From assembly GCA_018389105.1 (NCBI GenBank), contig JACATO010000319.1, positions 620,001 through 684,000 on the forward strand: a stretch of DNA of 64,000 nucleotides. Reading direction: 5' to 3'. Numbering within the stretch: the stretch's first letter is position 1; each line of letters begins with the position of its first letter. Both the position numbers and the translations under genes were made by a program. This DNA is from Nautilus pompilius. Lineage: Eukaryota; Mollusca; Cephalopoda; Nautilida; Nautilidae. The notes below the pieces were generated by a model. That model was not told the DNA's origin. It worked only from the letters and a program-made list of their open reading frames with translations, and did no database searches. This document shows, piece after piece, positions 24,061-35,200 of the stretch.

Positions 24061-25025
24061 CGGTTTTTGTAGCATTGCATTGTTGGGAAGTTTTCGAAAT
24101 TATCTCCCAATCCAGACTGGTACGCAGCAGCTTTAAGGCACTTTGTGTACATATCGAAATTAATAATGGGGATTTCTAACTAATTTGGTTTTAAAATGTC
24201 GGTGCTCGTCATCAAGCTGCTTGTATCCAGTTAATCAGAACTAGTGCTACCTGTAACTTTTATTTAAATTATGCCGAAGTAGTGCACTATGGTAAAGCAA
24301 CAACAGAATAGTGATAGATTATAGCCTACCAATTCACACACCCATAACTCTGAGATGACGCGGGTAACAAAATTAGTTATTTCCCTTTGCTGCTGAATTG
24401 TAACCATTAAGTCAGGCGTGCAACAAGCAAAGCGAAAACATATCAAATAATCTTTAAAAAGTAATCAGAATTATCAAAATACGTTCGAACAAGATTCAGT
24501 CGCCATTACAAAGATCCAACTGATTATAAGTTGTGAGCTGATTGGTTCGTGCCGACCCGTGAGCCAATCAGAGTTCACGTTACATCTAGCGGGTCTATGC
24601 AAGCTGATAGATTTCTGCGGTGATAGCCTGTAGTGGGAGCATTTTACAGAACTTGTTAATATAACTGCGGAATGTGGCGTGGATCCGATATCATGCCGCC
24701 AAATTTTAGACCTTGCCGGAAATCTGCAGTGCGCAAGAGCAGCTCGCCTCAATGTCTGCCATCGTACTCTGTAGTGGAAAAATCGGTTTGTTTCAGACCG
24801 GGAATGAATCCAAAGATGCGTTCTTGTCGGTTCATGGTTATAAAAAGTCTAAATAATGCGCTCGTATTAACGAAAAATTCACCATAAGAACATTGGTTGG
24901 GGGGTGTAAATGCCTGCAGAATATCGCATGGCAATTAAAATGAGCCTTTAAAACTTTCCCTATACTGGCAGCACTTGTGTGACATCGTAACAAATCGAGT
25001 TACGCCGGACAATCCCGAGTGGGGG

Positions 25026-25033
25026 TCACGTGA
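25026..25033. promoter_or_regulatory. Palindromic E-box TCACGTGA
   Basis: A perfect TCACGTGA lies 37 bases before the candidate start codon at 25070, in CpG-containing sequence. bHLH-ZIP factors (USF, MITF/TFE type) bind this class of site. Its use here is inference. Confidence 0.4.
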
Positions 25034-25069
25034 TAACAACGTTCATGGTGGGGGTGCCCGACTGAGATG

Positions 25070-25201
25070 ATGGCGGGGATCTCTGAAAATCTATTCCTTG
25101 CCGGCGATCCTGGCTTCCTGTACCCTGATGCCGATCATCGTTTAATCGAATTTTGCAAAGTAAACTCGATTTTTAAGAAGACCGAAGGAAAAATATTTCG
25201 T
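25070..25201 (+). CDS. Candidate first coding exon, unrecognised protein
   Basis: An ATG (a second ATG sits directly upstream at 25067) opens a 44-codon frame, MAGISENLFLAGDPGFLYP continuing to KKTEGKIFR, that ends exactly on a codon boundary before a gtaaat donor at 25202. The peptide is balanced in composition and not low-complexity. I do not recognise the family. It lies about 300 bp beyond the 3' end of the minus-strand Tctex1 gene, so any downstream exons would pass over that gene or lie outside what I could assign. Spurious ORF is a real alternative. Confidence 0.3.
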
Positions 25202-25259
25202 GTAAATGAAAAAAAAAAAAAAAGGGGGGGTGGGTGACAGTAAGTGGTGGTGGGCCCCT

Positions 25260-26250
25260 TCCCCCTTTTTTTAGTCCATCACGGAGATGGGAAAGTCCTC
25301 CGACACCTGGCGGCTACCGGTCAGCGCCTTTCAATGTGGAATAGACGGAGATCGTTGGAGAAGGCGGCCCAGACCGTGAGAGCTAATTGAACAGGGATTC
25401 TGGACGGGCTGCGTGTCGTAGTCCTACTTTGTTCGCAGACGACGCGCATCCGGAAACTGCAAGTATCCGTCACCGGGAGAAGATGCGGCGGGCGGGCGGG
25501 CGAGTCCCTCATTCGCGGTAGGTGGCGTAGAGGGAGGCGACCAGGAAAACGGAGCTGTTCTCGTAGCTGACCGAGGCGTAGTTGTCTGTGGTTTGGTCCC
25601 AGACGCACCGGCTGGCCACCATCACGGACTGCTGCTGCCTCTGCCCCACGTGAACCTGCACCACGAACTTGTAGCGGTTCCAGTCGAGCGCCTTCGTCGC
25701 CTCTTTGATCCCGTCGGCGAGGTCGAGCGCGAGTCGCGAGCACGCCGCTGCGTCGTACGCGCTGGGCCCGTCCCCCAGGCGCACCTGCGCCTCCCGCCTC
25801 ATCAGGCGCTCTGCCCTCGCCGGCGAGAAGAGCCCCGCGGGCTCCAGGCGGTACGTGTTGGCGCACCTGGGCGGACCGCTGTTGTTTTTCTGGCTGGCCG
25901 TCGAGTCCGGGAGGTTGGTGGGTCCCCGTTTTCGGCGGAAGAACAGCCTGCTGGTGCGAACATTGTTGAGTCGCCTCCAGGCCAGACTTTCCGACATCTT
26001 GCTGAGGTCCCTTTCCAAACTTTTGTCTCTATGTCGACCGTCCGTAGAATACAGATACACGCTCTCTGTGGACGGGGACGGGGACGGGGACGTGGCGAGA
26101 TCCAGGTCCCGAGCTTCACTGATGTCAAGCCGGTGGAAGCAGCAGCCTCCTCAGCAGCTGTTCCCACCTAACCGATTCGTTCGCCACCACTCAGAGCCAC
26201 TCGTCGGAGCAGTCTGTCTCATGATCTGAGAACCCGGGCAATAAATTAAA
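25260..26250. promoter_or_regulatory. CpG island over the Tctex1-domain gene
   Basis: A sharp change from AT-rich flanks to GC-rich sequence with dense CpG dinucleotides. It covers the whole coding exon and the probable promoter. Just upstream of the coding frame (about 26064-26092) is a GGGGAC hexamer repeated about four times. Confidence 0.65.
25509..25997 (-). CDS. Tctex1-domain dynein light chain, single exon
   Basis: An uninterrupted 162-residue frame. Residues 1-47 are basic and Ser-rich. The Tctex1 fold runs from about 48 (NTYRLEP) to 161 (YATYRE). Diagnostic blocks are YDAAACSRLALDLADGIKEA, NRYKFVVQVHVGQ (108-119), MVASRCVWD (126-134), DNYASVSYENSSVFLVAS and a terminal Y-A-x-Y. The family (DYNLT/TCTEX1D) forms dimers bound to dynein intermediate chains in cytoplasmic, ciliary or intraflagellar motors. 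The start at 25997 is the first ATG of the frame, and the open frame upstream has no other ATG. The lack of introns resembles vertebrate TCTEX1D4 (DYNLT4), but orthology is not settled. Confidence 0.87.
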   Translation of the reverse strand: MSESLAWRRLNNVRTSRLFFRRKRGPTNLPDSTASQKNNSGPPRCANTYRLEPAGLFSPARAERLMRREAQVRLGDGPSAYDAAACSRLALDLADGIKEATKALDWNRYKFVVQVHVGQRQQQSVMVASRCVWDQTTDNYASVSYENSSVFLVASLYATYRE

Positions 26251-26509
26251 GCGGGCCTCATTAATATTTTCAGCCCAACCTGCCATATTGATCGGTTGCC
26301 CGGTGTGTGTGTGTGTGGGGAGAGGGGGGGTGTTTCAAAAGAATCATCGTTTGAAATAGTGGGTGGACTTCGAGGCTGGCAGAACGAGGGGCCGGCTTCC
26401 GCGCCCTTCCCGCTTTGAGCAGACATCCCCATTTCGGCGTGGCAGTTAAGGGATCAGAAAACCTGCTTTTGAAGATAACCAGATATTTTTACCGACTTCT
26501 GCTTGCAGG

Positions 26510-26545
26510 TAATCGTGAGTTTTTCGTGGCGTTGCATTGTGGGAA
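26510..26545 (-). promoter_or_regulatory. TTGCATTGTGGGAAG motif upstream of the Tctex1 gene
   Basis: The TTGCATTGTGGGAAG core (reverse complement CTTCCCACAATGCAA) resembles ZNF143/Staf-type promoter sites and lies about 530 bp upstream of the start codon. Similar words occur at about 24070 and 39930, so it may instead belong to a repeat. Confidence 0.3.
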
Positions 26546-28132
26546 GCTTCCCAAACCATCGCCAGGCCCAGAAAACCCGATTCACACATTCGCCAAGCCA
26601 ACAAATATAGACAGGTCCTTATTACAGAACTTCTTTCTTCAGTTTTCCCATCGTTTCCAGCTACACCGGTCGTAAAAAAAAAAAAAGGGGGGGATTGCTG
26701 ATCTGAACGAAAGGAAATCTAAGGGACCGATAGCTCTAGCCTTCCGACTGTTCGCAAGAGCCTCAAGTTCTAGCCAAGCCATGGCGAGACCGATCAGAAA
26801 TACGGTCCTCCTCCGTTCGGTTTGGCAGGTATGCCTTCAAAGGTTCCATGGACGGCACCCAGCAGCAGCAGCAGCAGCAGCAGCCCGACGTGAGAGAGAC
26901 CTCCCGGGTCCTTGGGCCGCTTGTCGGCTCGACGAACATCTCTCAGTAACGAGGAGGACTCGAGGCCACTTGTCTTCACGGGATGCAATGCCATTGACAG
27001 AGACTTGTTCGGAAGTCCAACTCGCTCAAAAACAACAACAACAGCAGCAGCAGCAGCACTGAATGGAGAGAAGGTAATGGCAGTGGCTGACGATTTGAGC
27101 AGCTTTTGAAATACAATCTTGTGATTATTTAGTAGATTTTCACACTTCAGAAGAATATGAACATTTTCTTTTTTTGCGCTTTGCCGCCACATCGAACTTT
27201 TATATTCGGTCTGCGAGCCGATCCTCGGCTTCTATACTACCCATGTCATCTAATGCTCAGCCAGTGGCTTCAGCACTGAAGTGATGAGGAAGGCATCCTC
27301 TTGGATCCAAACTGCTAATGCCTTTATGGTGCTGATATTTTCATTGGATCTCTTTCCAAGTCCAGTTATACTTCTGTCAATAACTACAAAATATCCGGAA
27401 TCCCTCTGAAGTTGATAGTAATACGTGTTAAGTAGTTACTAGCTATGTGACACATTCCTTGAAATGTGCGGAAGAAAGCAGGAGTTATCATTTTGGTTTT
27501 CGTTGCATTGTATCAGACTCTTCGTTAATGTCGTCTTCTCTAGCCAAAAAAGATTTAGCTTCCTTCTACAATATTTCAAATTCAGAAGTTTCCCTCAGCA
27601 TACATGCAGAGACTAAACTACATTTAGGATTTTGTGTATAGTCAGACAGTGATTTAAAATGTTTTAGAATTCTTTAAAACAGCATCAAGTAGAAGACAGA
27701 CTTAAAATTAATTTACTCAACACAGATATCTATATTCCGATATGACAGTTTTTTTCCGGCTAGTAACTAGACCGTTTCCCCATGTGTATTCCATTATGGC
27801 ATCATTCCACCACAATCAAAGAGACGAAACACACCTCCCATAAAGAATCGGGGTTGCCATGCTAAATTTCACCCTCTCCCCTCTCTCTTGAAATAGCGTT
27901 TTGAAAATTACCATGAATTTTCCCTTTTCTTTTCTCAGCAACGCATTCTGCGACTGCTGCCCGCCCAACCCTTCTTCGATTTTGGATAGTTCGGCATTTA
28001 TCAGACGTATACTGGACAAAATTTCGAATCATACTGACTGGAAAGTTTGGTTAGCAGGGGCCAGTTCGACTAAATAATAAAAGTTGGGGTAAAAAGTTCA
28101 AGATTTGCGTGGAGCCAAACTGCGAGCTTAAT

Positions 28133-28360
28133 GATAAATAATGATAATAATAATAATAATGATAATAATAATGATGATGATAATATAATAATAATGATAA
28201 TAAATGATGATAATAATAATAATGATAATAATGATGATGATAATAATGATAATAATGATAATGATATATAATGATAATATAATAATGATGATGATAATAA
28301 TAATAATGATGATAATAATAATATGATAATAATAATAATGATAATAATGATAACACTTAG
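28133..28360. repeat. Microsatellite of ATA/ATG trinucleotides
   Basis: About 230 bp of interleaved ATA, ATG and GATAAT units. It produces long but meaningless Ile- or Tyr-rich frames on the minus strand. Confidence 0.95.
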
Positions 28361-28689
28361 ATACAATATATAAATTCATAGTATTTCAAGTATACGGAAG
28401 CGTTGTTCTAATGGAACCATGTAATCTAAGAAGAAGAGAACCGCAATCGGCCCATCTTCCCTTTGCTGCAAGGTTTTAACCCTCCAATGGCGGTTACGTA
28501 CATCGAAGCCAAAGCGAGGTTTTTTTATAAATCCTCTAAGCGCGAGCAGATATGATATTTTTCTGCACCCCCTCCCTCGCTTTTATTAAATGGGGGGTTT
28601 TGTGGGGGGAGAGGAGTTTTCACTATTGCTGCATCTGGACACATCTTCGGGAAGTCTAGCGATTTTGGAGACATCCCTTATTTACTGTA

Positions 28690-29060
28690 TCCTCGGCGAT
28701 TCTTTTTCCCTCGCCCCGATGCAAACCCGGTTGCCACGGCTGCCGCATCAGCCCGCGCGTGAGAATGTCGTCGTGCGCCCGCTGAATCCCGTTCACCCGG
28801 CGAGTTAAATGCCGAGGTTCCCCCTTTAAGACGAGAAAGAGCATCGGAGGAGGGGGGGAGACCGACAGCCACCACCCACCACGTGGGATGCTGGGAGATC
28901 CCGTTCACGCGTGTTGATCTCGTGCGGGTCGTTTCCTGCCGGAACCCGTGCTCGCCCTGGCGATGTCTATGCCCCACTGGCGCAGGAAAAATCGGAAATT
29001 GTTAGAACCCTACAATCTCACCTATTCAGCGGCTCTAGTTTCGTTTTAAAACCCTTGTGG
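28690..29060. promoter_or_regulatory. CpG island upstream of the PPIL6-like gene
   Basis: GC- and CpG-rich block ending about 130 bp before the first coding exon, with a CCACGTGGGATGCTGGGAGA stretch near 28880. It is the likely promoter region. Confidence 0.55.
28730..28743 (+). promoter_or_regulatory. Weak RFX X-box-like site
   Basis: GTTGCCACGGCTGC matches 11 of 14 positions of the X-box form GTTNCCATRGNAAC. It lies about 450 bp before the PPIL6-like ATG and is weaker than the site at 29170. Confidence 0.3.
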
Positions 29061-29107
29061 GGGGCCCGTGCACCGAATATGAACCGTCTCATATCCTATT
29101 ATAATAT

Positions 29108-29140
29108 AGAATATATATATATATATTATATATATATATA
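29108..29140. repeat. TA dinucleotide repeat
   Basis: An alternating TA tract, interrupted once so it reads as a near-perfect palindrome, just before the PPIL6-like start. Confidence 0.85.
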
Positions 29141-29169
29141 TTTACGTGGTTATTTCCCTTGGTTGTTTG

Positions 29170-29183
29170 GTTTCTATAGCAAA
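29170..29183 (+). promoter_or_regulatory. RFX X-box-like site before the PPIL6-like start
   Basis: GTTTCTATAGCAAA matches 12 of 14 positions of GTTNCCATRGNAAC, the X-box bound by RFX/DAF-19 factors that drive ciliary genes. It ends seven bases before the ATG. Function is inferred, and a single match in AT-rich DNA can occur by chance. Confidence 0.45.
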
Positions 29184-29189
29184 TACAAA

Positions 29190-29273
29190 ATGGCGGACAT
29201 AAAAATTTACAAGATAAAGTTAATCGGCAAGATAAACGATGTAGACTTTCAGAAAACTCGCTGTTGCGCAGAG
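29190..29273 (+). CDS. PPIL6: PPIL6-like exon 1
   Basis: It encodes residues 1-28, MADIKIYKIKLIGKINDVDF followed by QKTRCCAE, ending in phase 0 before donor gtcagt. ATG context AAAATGG. This corresponds to the 'LQVKVVGL..C.NFQ.AK..AE' strand seen at the PPIL6 N-terminus. Confidence 0.78.
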
Positions 29274-32200
29274 GTCAGTTATATGAATGGAAAAACAAAC
29301 AAACCACACTTAGTTAGTAATTTTAAATGACGGTTTAACACATGTAATACCTAGTAATTTGGATTGGGGAAAGTAGAAAACTGTGGGGGGGGGGTGGGGG
29401 AGACATAATGATACAGTTGGACTGTGAGTGTGAACAGATATCGATCGACAAAACCTCATGCTTTCCTCTTGGTTGTGCAAATTTGTTCTGGTTCCATCCA
29501 AGGAAGAAGGAGAAGGAAAAAAAAAACACACACACAAAATTTAATTAATTTCAGTTTTACCAAAGTTTTAAATACAAGCTTTTCTCGCTCTATTATTTTA
29601 TTATACTTAATGTAGTTCCTTTGGATATATATATATATATATATATATATTGGTGTTGCATAATCGTTTGACAGGAATGAAAAATACCCATAAGTTATGG
29701 AAATAACTGAGTTTTTTTGTTGAAGTGGTAAGACAAACACAGAATTACAACAACAAAAAAAAAAAATAATATATATTCAAAGAAAAAATATTACAAAAAG
29801 GACCCTGGATGTAGAGAAGAAAAAATCTATTCTATTTTTGGCTTATTATTGCTTAGACGAAGCTGAATGCAAAGTCAGTGAAAGCTCAGTTATTTTCATA
29901 ACTTTCATTGTTTTATTCTCATTTAAAGATATTGTTATACAAAAAAAAAAAAAAAAAATTGATAACTGGATAGTGGTTAGATGCTAGACTGCCATAATCG
30001 AGAGAGAAGCCCGGTTTGGCATATTTCCCTGGCATGGATTCTTCTCACTTTTCTTCCTGTGCCACCCATCTGAGTTTCTTTAATTCCAGTTTCCTTCACT
30101 CACATCTAAAAAATGAGGGGTACTAGTAGGGCTTTCCCAGGTGAGGCTGAAGCTTCCTTTTCCAGTGCAGACTGGATCCTCATGAAAGAGTCTTAACTTG
30201 TGTTTCTCTCTAATTTCACACTGGAAAGGAGGTTCACCTGGGCTGAAGGTCTACTGTGCTGGCTGGTAATGATGATGATTTAATAACGGTTACTAAAGAT
30301 GGCAATATATTCCAAACTCTAACTGAAAATTACAGACTTATTTGCACTCTGTGCAAAGGCTGACCTAGGAGTATTTTGTATTCATTTGTTCTTTATTTTT
30401 TGTACATTTTTTTGGTAATGATGATCCATTTATGTATTTACGATATGCCATTAAATATAATTCTACATTAGCTATACTAATTTTCACTTAAAGGTTATTA
30501 TTGTTATATTATAATTATCAGCAATATTTTTGGCCTGTCATTCTTTTTCAAGTTATCAAAAAAAATATTTTTATTCGAGAGTTAAACGGACCAAATAATT
30601 TATTATATTTTTAATAAAAAGCATTTTTTTGTGCTAAAAATATTACTGGGTTTTCTCCCTTGAACTAAGAAGAGAGAGAGTAAGCAAGTATGTGTAGTGT
30701 GACAAAACAATTACAACTAAAGTATAATTTTGTGAGCAGTAATGAGATTAGATGAACAGAATATACTATCATGGACTGTCTGAAAAGATAAAAGAATTCA
30801 TGGAATTGTGTGGCTTACTTGCAGTTTTTAAATGGAAAGCACTCTGACATGTTCCCTGCACCTGAATTTAACCAGTTGCAAGAGTTTGAATGGAATCAGT
30901 ACATTGCAGAAAAAAAAAGAGTACAGTATATTTTACTATCTTTTACTTTTGTTTTATTATCATTATTTAAATAAAAAAGTAAGTAGAAAGTAACTGACAG
31001 TTAATGTTTTGACTTTAGTAGTCCGTTTGTTTACAATTTTGTGAAGGACATTTAATGCCATAAAAGATTTTGGGCTATTTTTTAAAAATTTTTCTGGTTT
31101 TATGTTATACTGTCAGACTGATGGATTAGGTTGAAACTGAACAGAATGGCTCAGTATCAGATGATCAATTGCCCGAATAATTCAAAATAAAGGGAAAAAA
31201 ATGTCACACTTGGATGTGCATGCACACAGTCTCGGCCATAATTGTGAACTCACTAAAGAAATATCAAATATTCCAACATAAATCGGTTTATTGGTGCATA
31301 TAACTTAAGAATTAAAAAAATCCTTATAGGTAAAAGAAAAAGACTTTTCACACAGAACCTTTTTCATGCAAATGTCTGTATGCTTGATGAATTATTTTAT
31401 TGGTGTGTCCACAATTTTGGCTGCTAGTGTATATAAACTGTTATTCAAAATTATGAGTCTGTAGAGTGGTATGTAAGCAATCATTTAAAGAATGGAATCA
31501 ACTGGCTCAGATAAGAACTTAAAGGGCCACGGAAGAGAAAAACCATGGAATAAGAAGATAGATTGCTGGTTTGAAAGTTTAGAGCAAATCTGTTATTGTC
31601 TATAACTGCTGACTACAGATTCTCTGGAACAGTCAGCATCTCAGCCTTTACCTCCAAAAGATGGTTAGGGGGGAGGGTTGACTGATTGGCTGAGTAGCAG
31701 CTATAGAAAGTCCTTGTTTAAATGAGGTAACAAGAAAAGGCAAATTGATTAGATTAAACATCGCAATTTATTGTGATAAGATGAGAGCAGGTTTATGAAC
31801 TGCAATGCCCTAAAATTAAGCATGATCGTGGAAATGAGAAAGTTGGGATTCTTACAAAAGAGGGATATCACCATATTCTGCAAAGCCATGCAATTCTATT
31901 AGGACATTATTTGATAGGTGATAGGTTTGTACTGCAATAAGATAATGATCTAATGCATACTGAAAAAATTTGACACATTATCTTGCTGTTGGAAGTCTTT
32001 GGAGAGGGATGGGCTCTGCCAGGTTGTAAAATGCCCTAGGCACACCTCTTGAGGTGCCCCAACAATCTATGGGTTATGGAACAAGTGAAGTGAAGTAAGC
32101 ATGGTAATAATTAATTAAAAAAAACAACATTTACCACACAAAAGAGAGTGGGGTTTTATTTTCAGCAAGTGTTGTACTATTTTGCATATCCTGCTGGAAA

Positions 32201-35200
32201 CTCATGCTTGAAATTTTGTTTATACACAGGAGCTTCAAGGAGAAATGTGGGGTTATAAATCAGGTGTGATTGTTTATATCAATGATAAGGTGTTTGGCAC
32301 CAGTGTGGATTTTATCGGTTGGGCGCACAATAACTTCAATTACAGTGACTTCCGGCCTCAAATCCTTTATGAGATACTGATGGATCAAGAATACCAATCT
32401 TTCTTGAAATCTAAAAATGTAAGTTTCCTCTTCCCCCTTTTTAAAAAATTTTTTTGGATATAAAATTTATTTTTAAAAAAATATTGAAATTGAAACTGTT
32501 AAAATATGCTAAATTTATTAACCCTTTCTTGGACAAGAAGTTGTCAAGAGGAGATTAAACTGCTTATTCTTCTTTTTGTTTAAAAAAAACTCAACAAACA
32601 AGCAGAATTCTGGGATTAATTTTAAATGTGGCTCAGCAAAGGATCTTTACAACTGCAGGGGCTTGCTTATGAATGCAAGGAAAAATCTTCCTAGCTGGTG
32701 GCTTCTTGCCAGGTTCCACAATGTCTGCTCCATCAAAGGAAAAGCTTTTTTCTTTTTCTTTTCTTCCTTTCTATGATCATTACATTCAATTTTTAAAAAA
32801 ATATAAATTAATCAAAAACACCAATTTTATCCTGAGGCTGATTCCTCAGAAGTGAATAACTTAATTTGCTTTCTTTGTGAGTAGATGAATTGGTCTCTTC
32901 AAGGATGCTACATTTGTAAGTAATTTTATACTTGTTTTCTTTTCATCTTTTAATGAATCTGGGTAAGGAGTTTTCACAATGTTAATTACTAATGGCTTAA
33001 AAGATTATAATTTAAGAGTAAGCAGACAATTTAATAATAATTAGCATGCTAATGGTGTTCATTTGTGCAAGACTGAGTTTTCTAATTTCATTTCAGAAGA
33101 CCTTGAAACACAATATGGCAGACTCCAGAGGATTAATATGATATTATCTCTTTTCTTTTTTCCATCCATACATTTGGTGGTTTCTGTTTAGTAAATCTAG
33201 CAAGGCATTTGCTGTATTTCTTTTTTCAGCTACCTATCCCAAATATGTACCACTGCCTTAATTAATGCTTATTATCTGTATAACAATGGGTGCTGCATTT
33301 GCATGTTCAGCTGCAAAAAAAGAACAAAACAATGCTAACGTTTTCTCTAATTGTTCTTTTGTGAATCCAAATTGTGAAATTTAGTAATAATGATATTAAG
33401 AAGATTGGCTGAAAGGGAAAATACTCAGAACTTTTTATTAGATAAAAAGGGGAGGTCATTCAAATTCTGATAATGAATCAGTTTTAGTTTTATACCGTGA
33501 TTAGATTACAGAAAAGATGCTCTGTGACTTTTTTTTCATCCGTACAAAAATCTTATCTGTTTTTTGTTAAGAAGATTTTCATGTAAAAATCTAACGCATT
33601 CACCAAAGTTACTCTAGTTTGCAGAGTTCTGTTGTTTTTTTTTAAGCCTAGTGTTTCTTAAGTGTATTTTGTCACAGGTAAGCTGATAACTTCTCTCAAA
33701 ATATAAAGGGAGGAGACAAGAAATAAATTGGATCTATTTGTGGGTTTTTGCCTAATAGTCCAGCAGCCCTAACATTACTGAAACATCTGCATCTGTTTGT
33801 TCACATGTGTTGGTAGTGTAGTGTAGTTGCTGTGTGGTGAGGTCATCTTTTTTTTTTTTGGAAACACAGGAAATTGGCTATTTTGGAAACATTTGCTTTG
33901 TTAGTGTTAAGAATATCTTCAGTAAAGCTTCATTTGGAATATAATAGTAATGGAATATGCTACTACTGGCTATTCAAGTAGAAAGGGCTGAAAGAAACTT
34001 TTCAGTTTTTGTAGGTTGATTATCGGCAGTGTTTAAAAATTTATCAGTACACCAAAATCAACAATCTAGGTAAACATGAGAGTTTTTCCCCTATGCATTT
34101 TATACCTGGCAGATACTCTGCAATACACTTCGTTTCTTTTCTTCTAATATGGTGACTGTCAAACACTAACTTAAAGTGGCAGGAGACTCTTTAGTCCCAT
34201 ACAAGTGATGACAAAGAACAAAGTCAAGAATTGCATTCCAATCTAATCTAATCAAAGAAAAAATATTTTTGTATAAATAAAATACTTTCTTTTTAAAAAA
34301 TATATCACGGGATCAAAAATTCGTGACAACTTGCACTTACCTTGACAGTTACAACCCAGTGCTCTTCTGGTCTAATGTCTGCGTATTATGGGCTTGGAGT
34401 AAATGCTAAATCGAGAATGTCAGAGAAAGTTCCATAAGTTTAATTTTTGTCATTTTGAAGGTCTTTTTAATTACAGTTAAGAGCACCAAATCTGTTAACA
34501 GACATCCTTATCCCTTTGAGGAGTGTTCTCGTATATTTGTGGGGATTGAGTTTATTGATCTTGATATAGTAATCCCATTGTGAAACCTTGGAAACAGATG
34601 TTTATGGGATTACTCTATCAGGATCAGTACCCACTTCCAGTAAATATATCGGAATACTCGCCAGGGGATAATTCACTGTCTAATAACTAAAACGTTTTAG
34701 TAAATTTAATCTTTTAATACACTCTCAAATTGGTATGAGCAACACTGCAACTTACCTGTGAAGTAGGTTATAAGCACAAGCATCATTGTTCTGCAAGTCC
34801 TTGTGTCAAAATAGGCACGTCAGTCTGACATCATGACTTTTTATACTCTCACTTTAAAAGAGCCTCTAAAATATTAATGTGCAGATGCTTAATTTGTTGA
34901 TTGACCCACACATGCTGGTTTCTCAGTGGAGAGAACAGGTGATTACAGTCTCTCAGATCAGTCGAATCCCAAGGAAATCAAGATGTTTTTTAAAGGATTT
35001 TAGGGCAGTGTTAGGCAGATGCATATCAGCAAAGACAAAAAAAAAGCTGTATCAGTATAGTGTGGAGACAGAAGGTTATGTACACACAAAGAACAATCAT
35101 TATGTTCATATTTTCAGTTCAGGATTTATGCATAAAGAAAACATTATTATATTCAAATAAAGGAGATAACAAAAACAGTATTGTTGCATTAAATTTGACT

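Larger units (their letters stand above)
26250..28580. other. Region between the Tctex1 gene and the second CpG island
   Basis: It holds CAG-type trinucleotide runs (26862-26883 and 27040-27058), a poly-A/poly-G junction at 26675-26693 and the ATAATG microsatellite. From about 26738 to 26946 the plus strand has an open frame with ATG at 26849 giving MDGT followed by eight Gln. It ends early and its neighbour frame continues, so I do not call a gene. Confidence 0.4.

Noticed and set aside
24672..24887. 71-residue frame with basic composition near the CpG block
   Set aside because: No recognisable motif, no splice-site support and no upstream or downstream partner exon.
25593..26229. 192- and 174-residue plus-strand frames over the Tctex1 gene
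   Set aside because: GC-rich antisense shadows. Only the minus-strand frame shows family motifs.
28051..28379. Three overlapping Ile-, Tyr- and Leu-rich minus-strand frames
   Set aside because: They are direct translations of the ATA/ATG microsatellite and have no protein-like composition.
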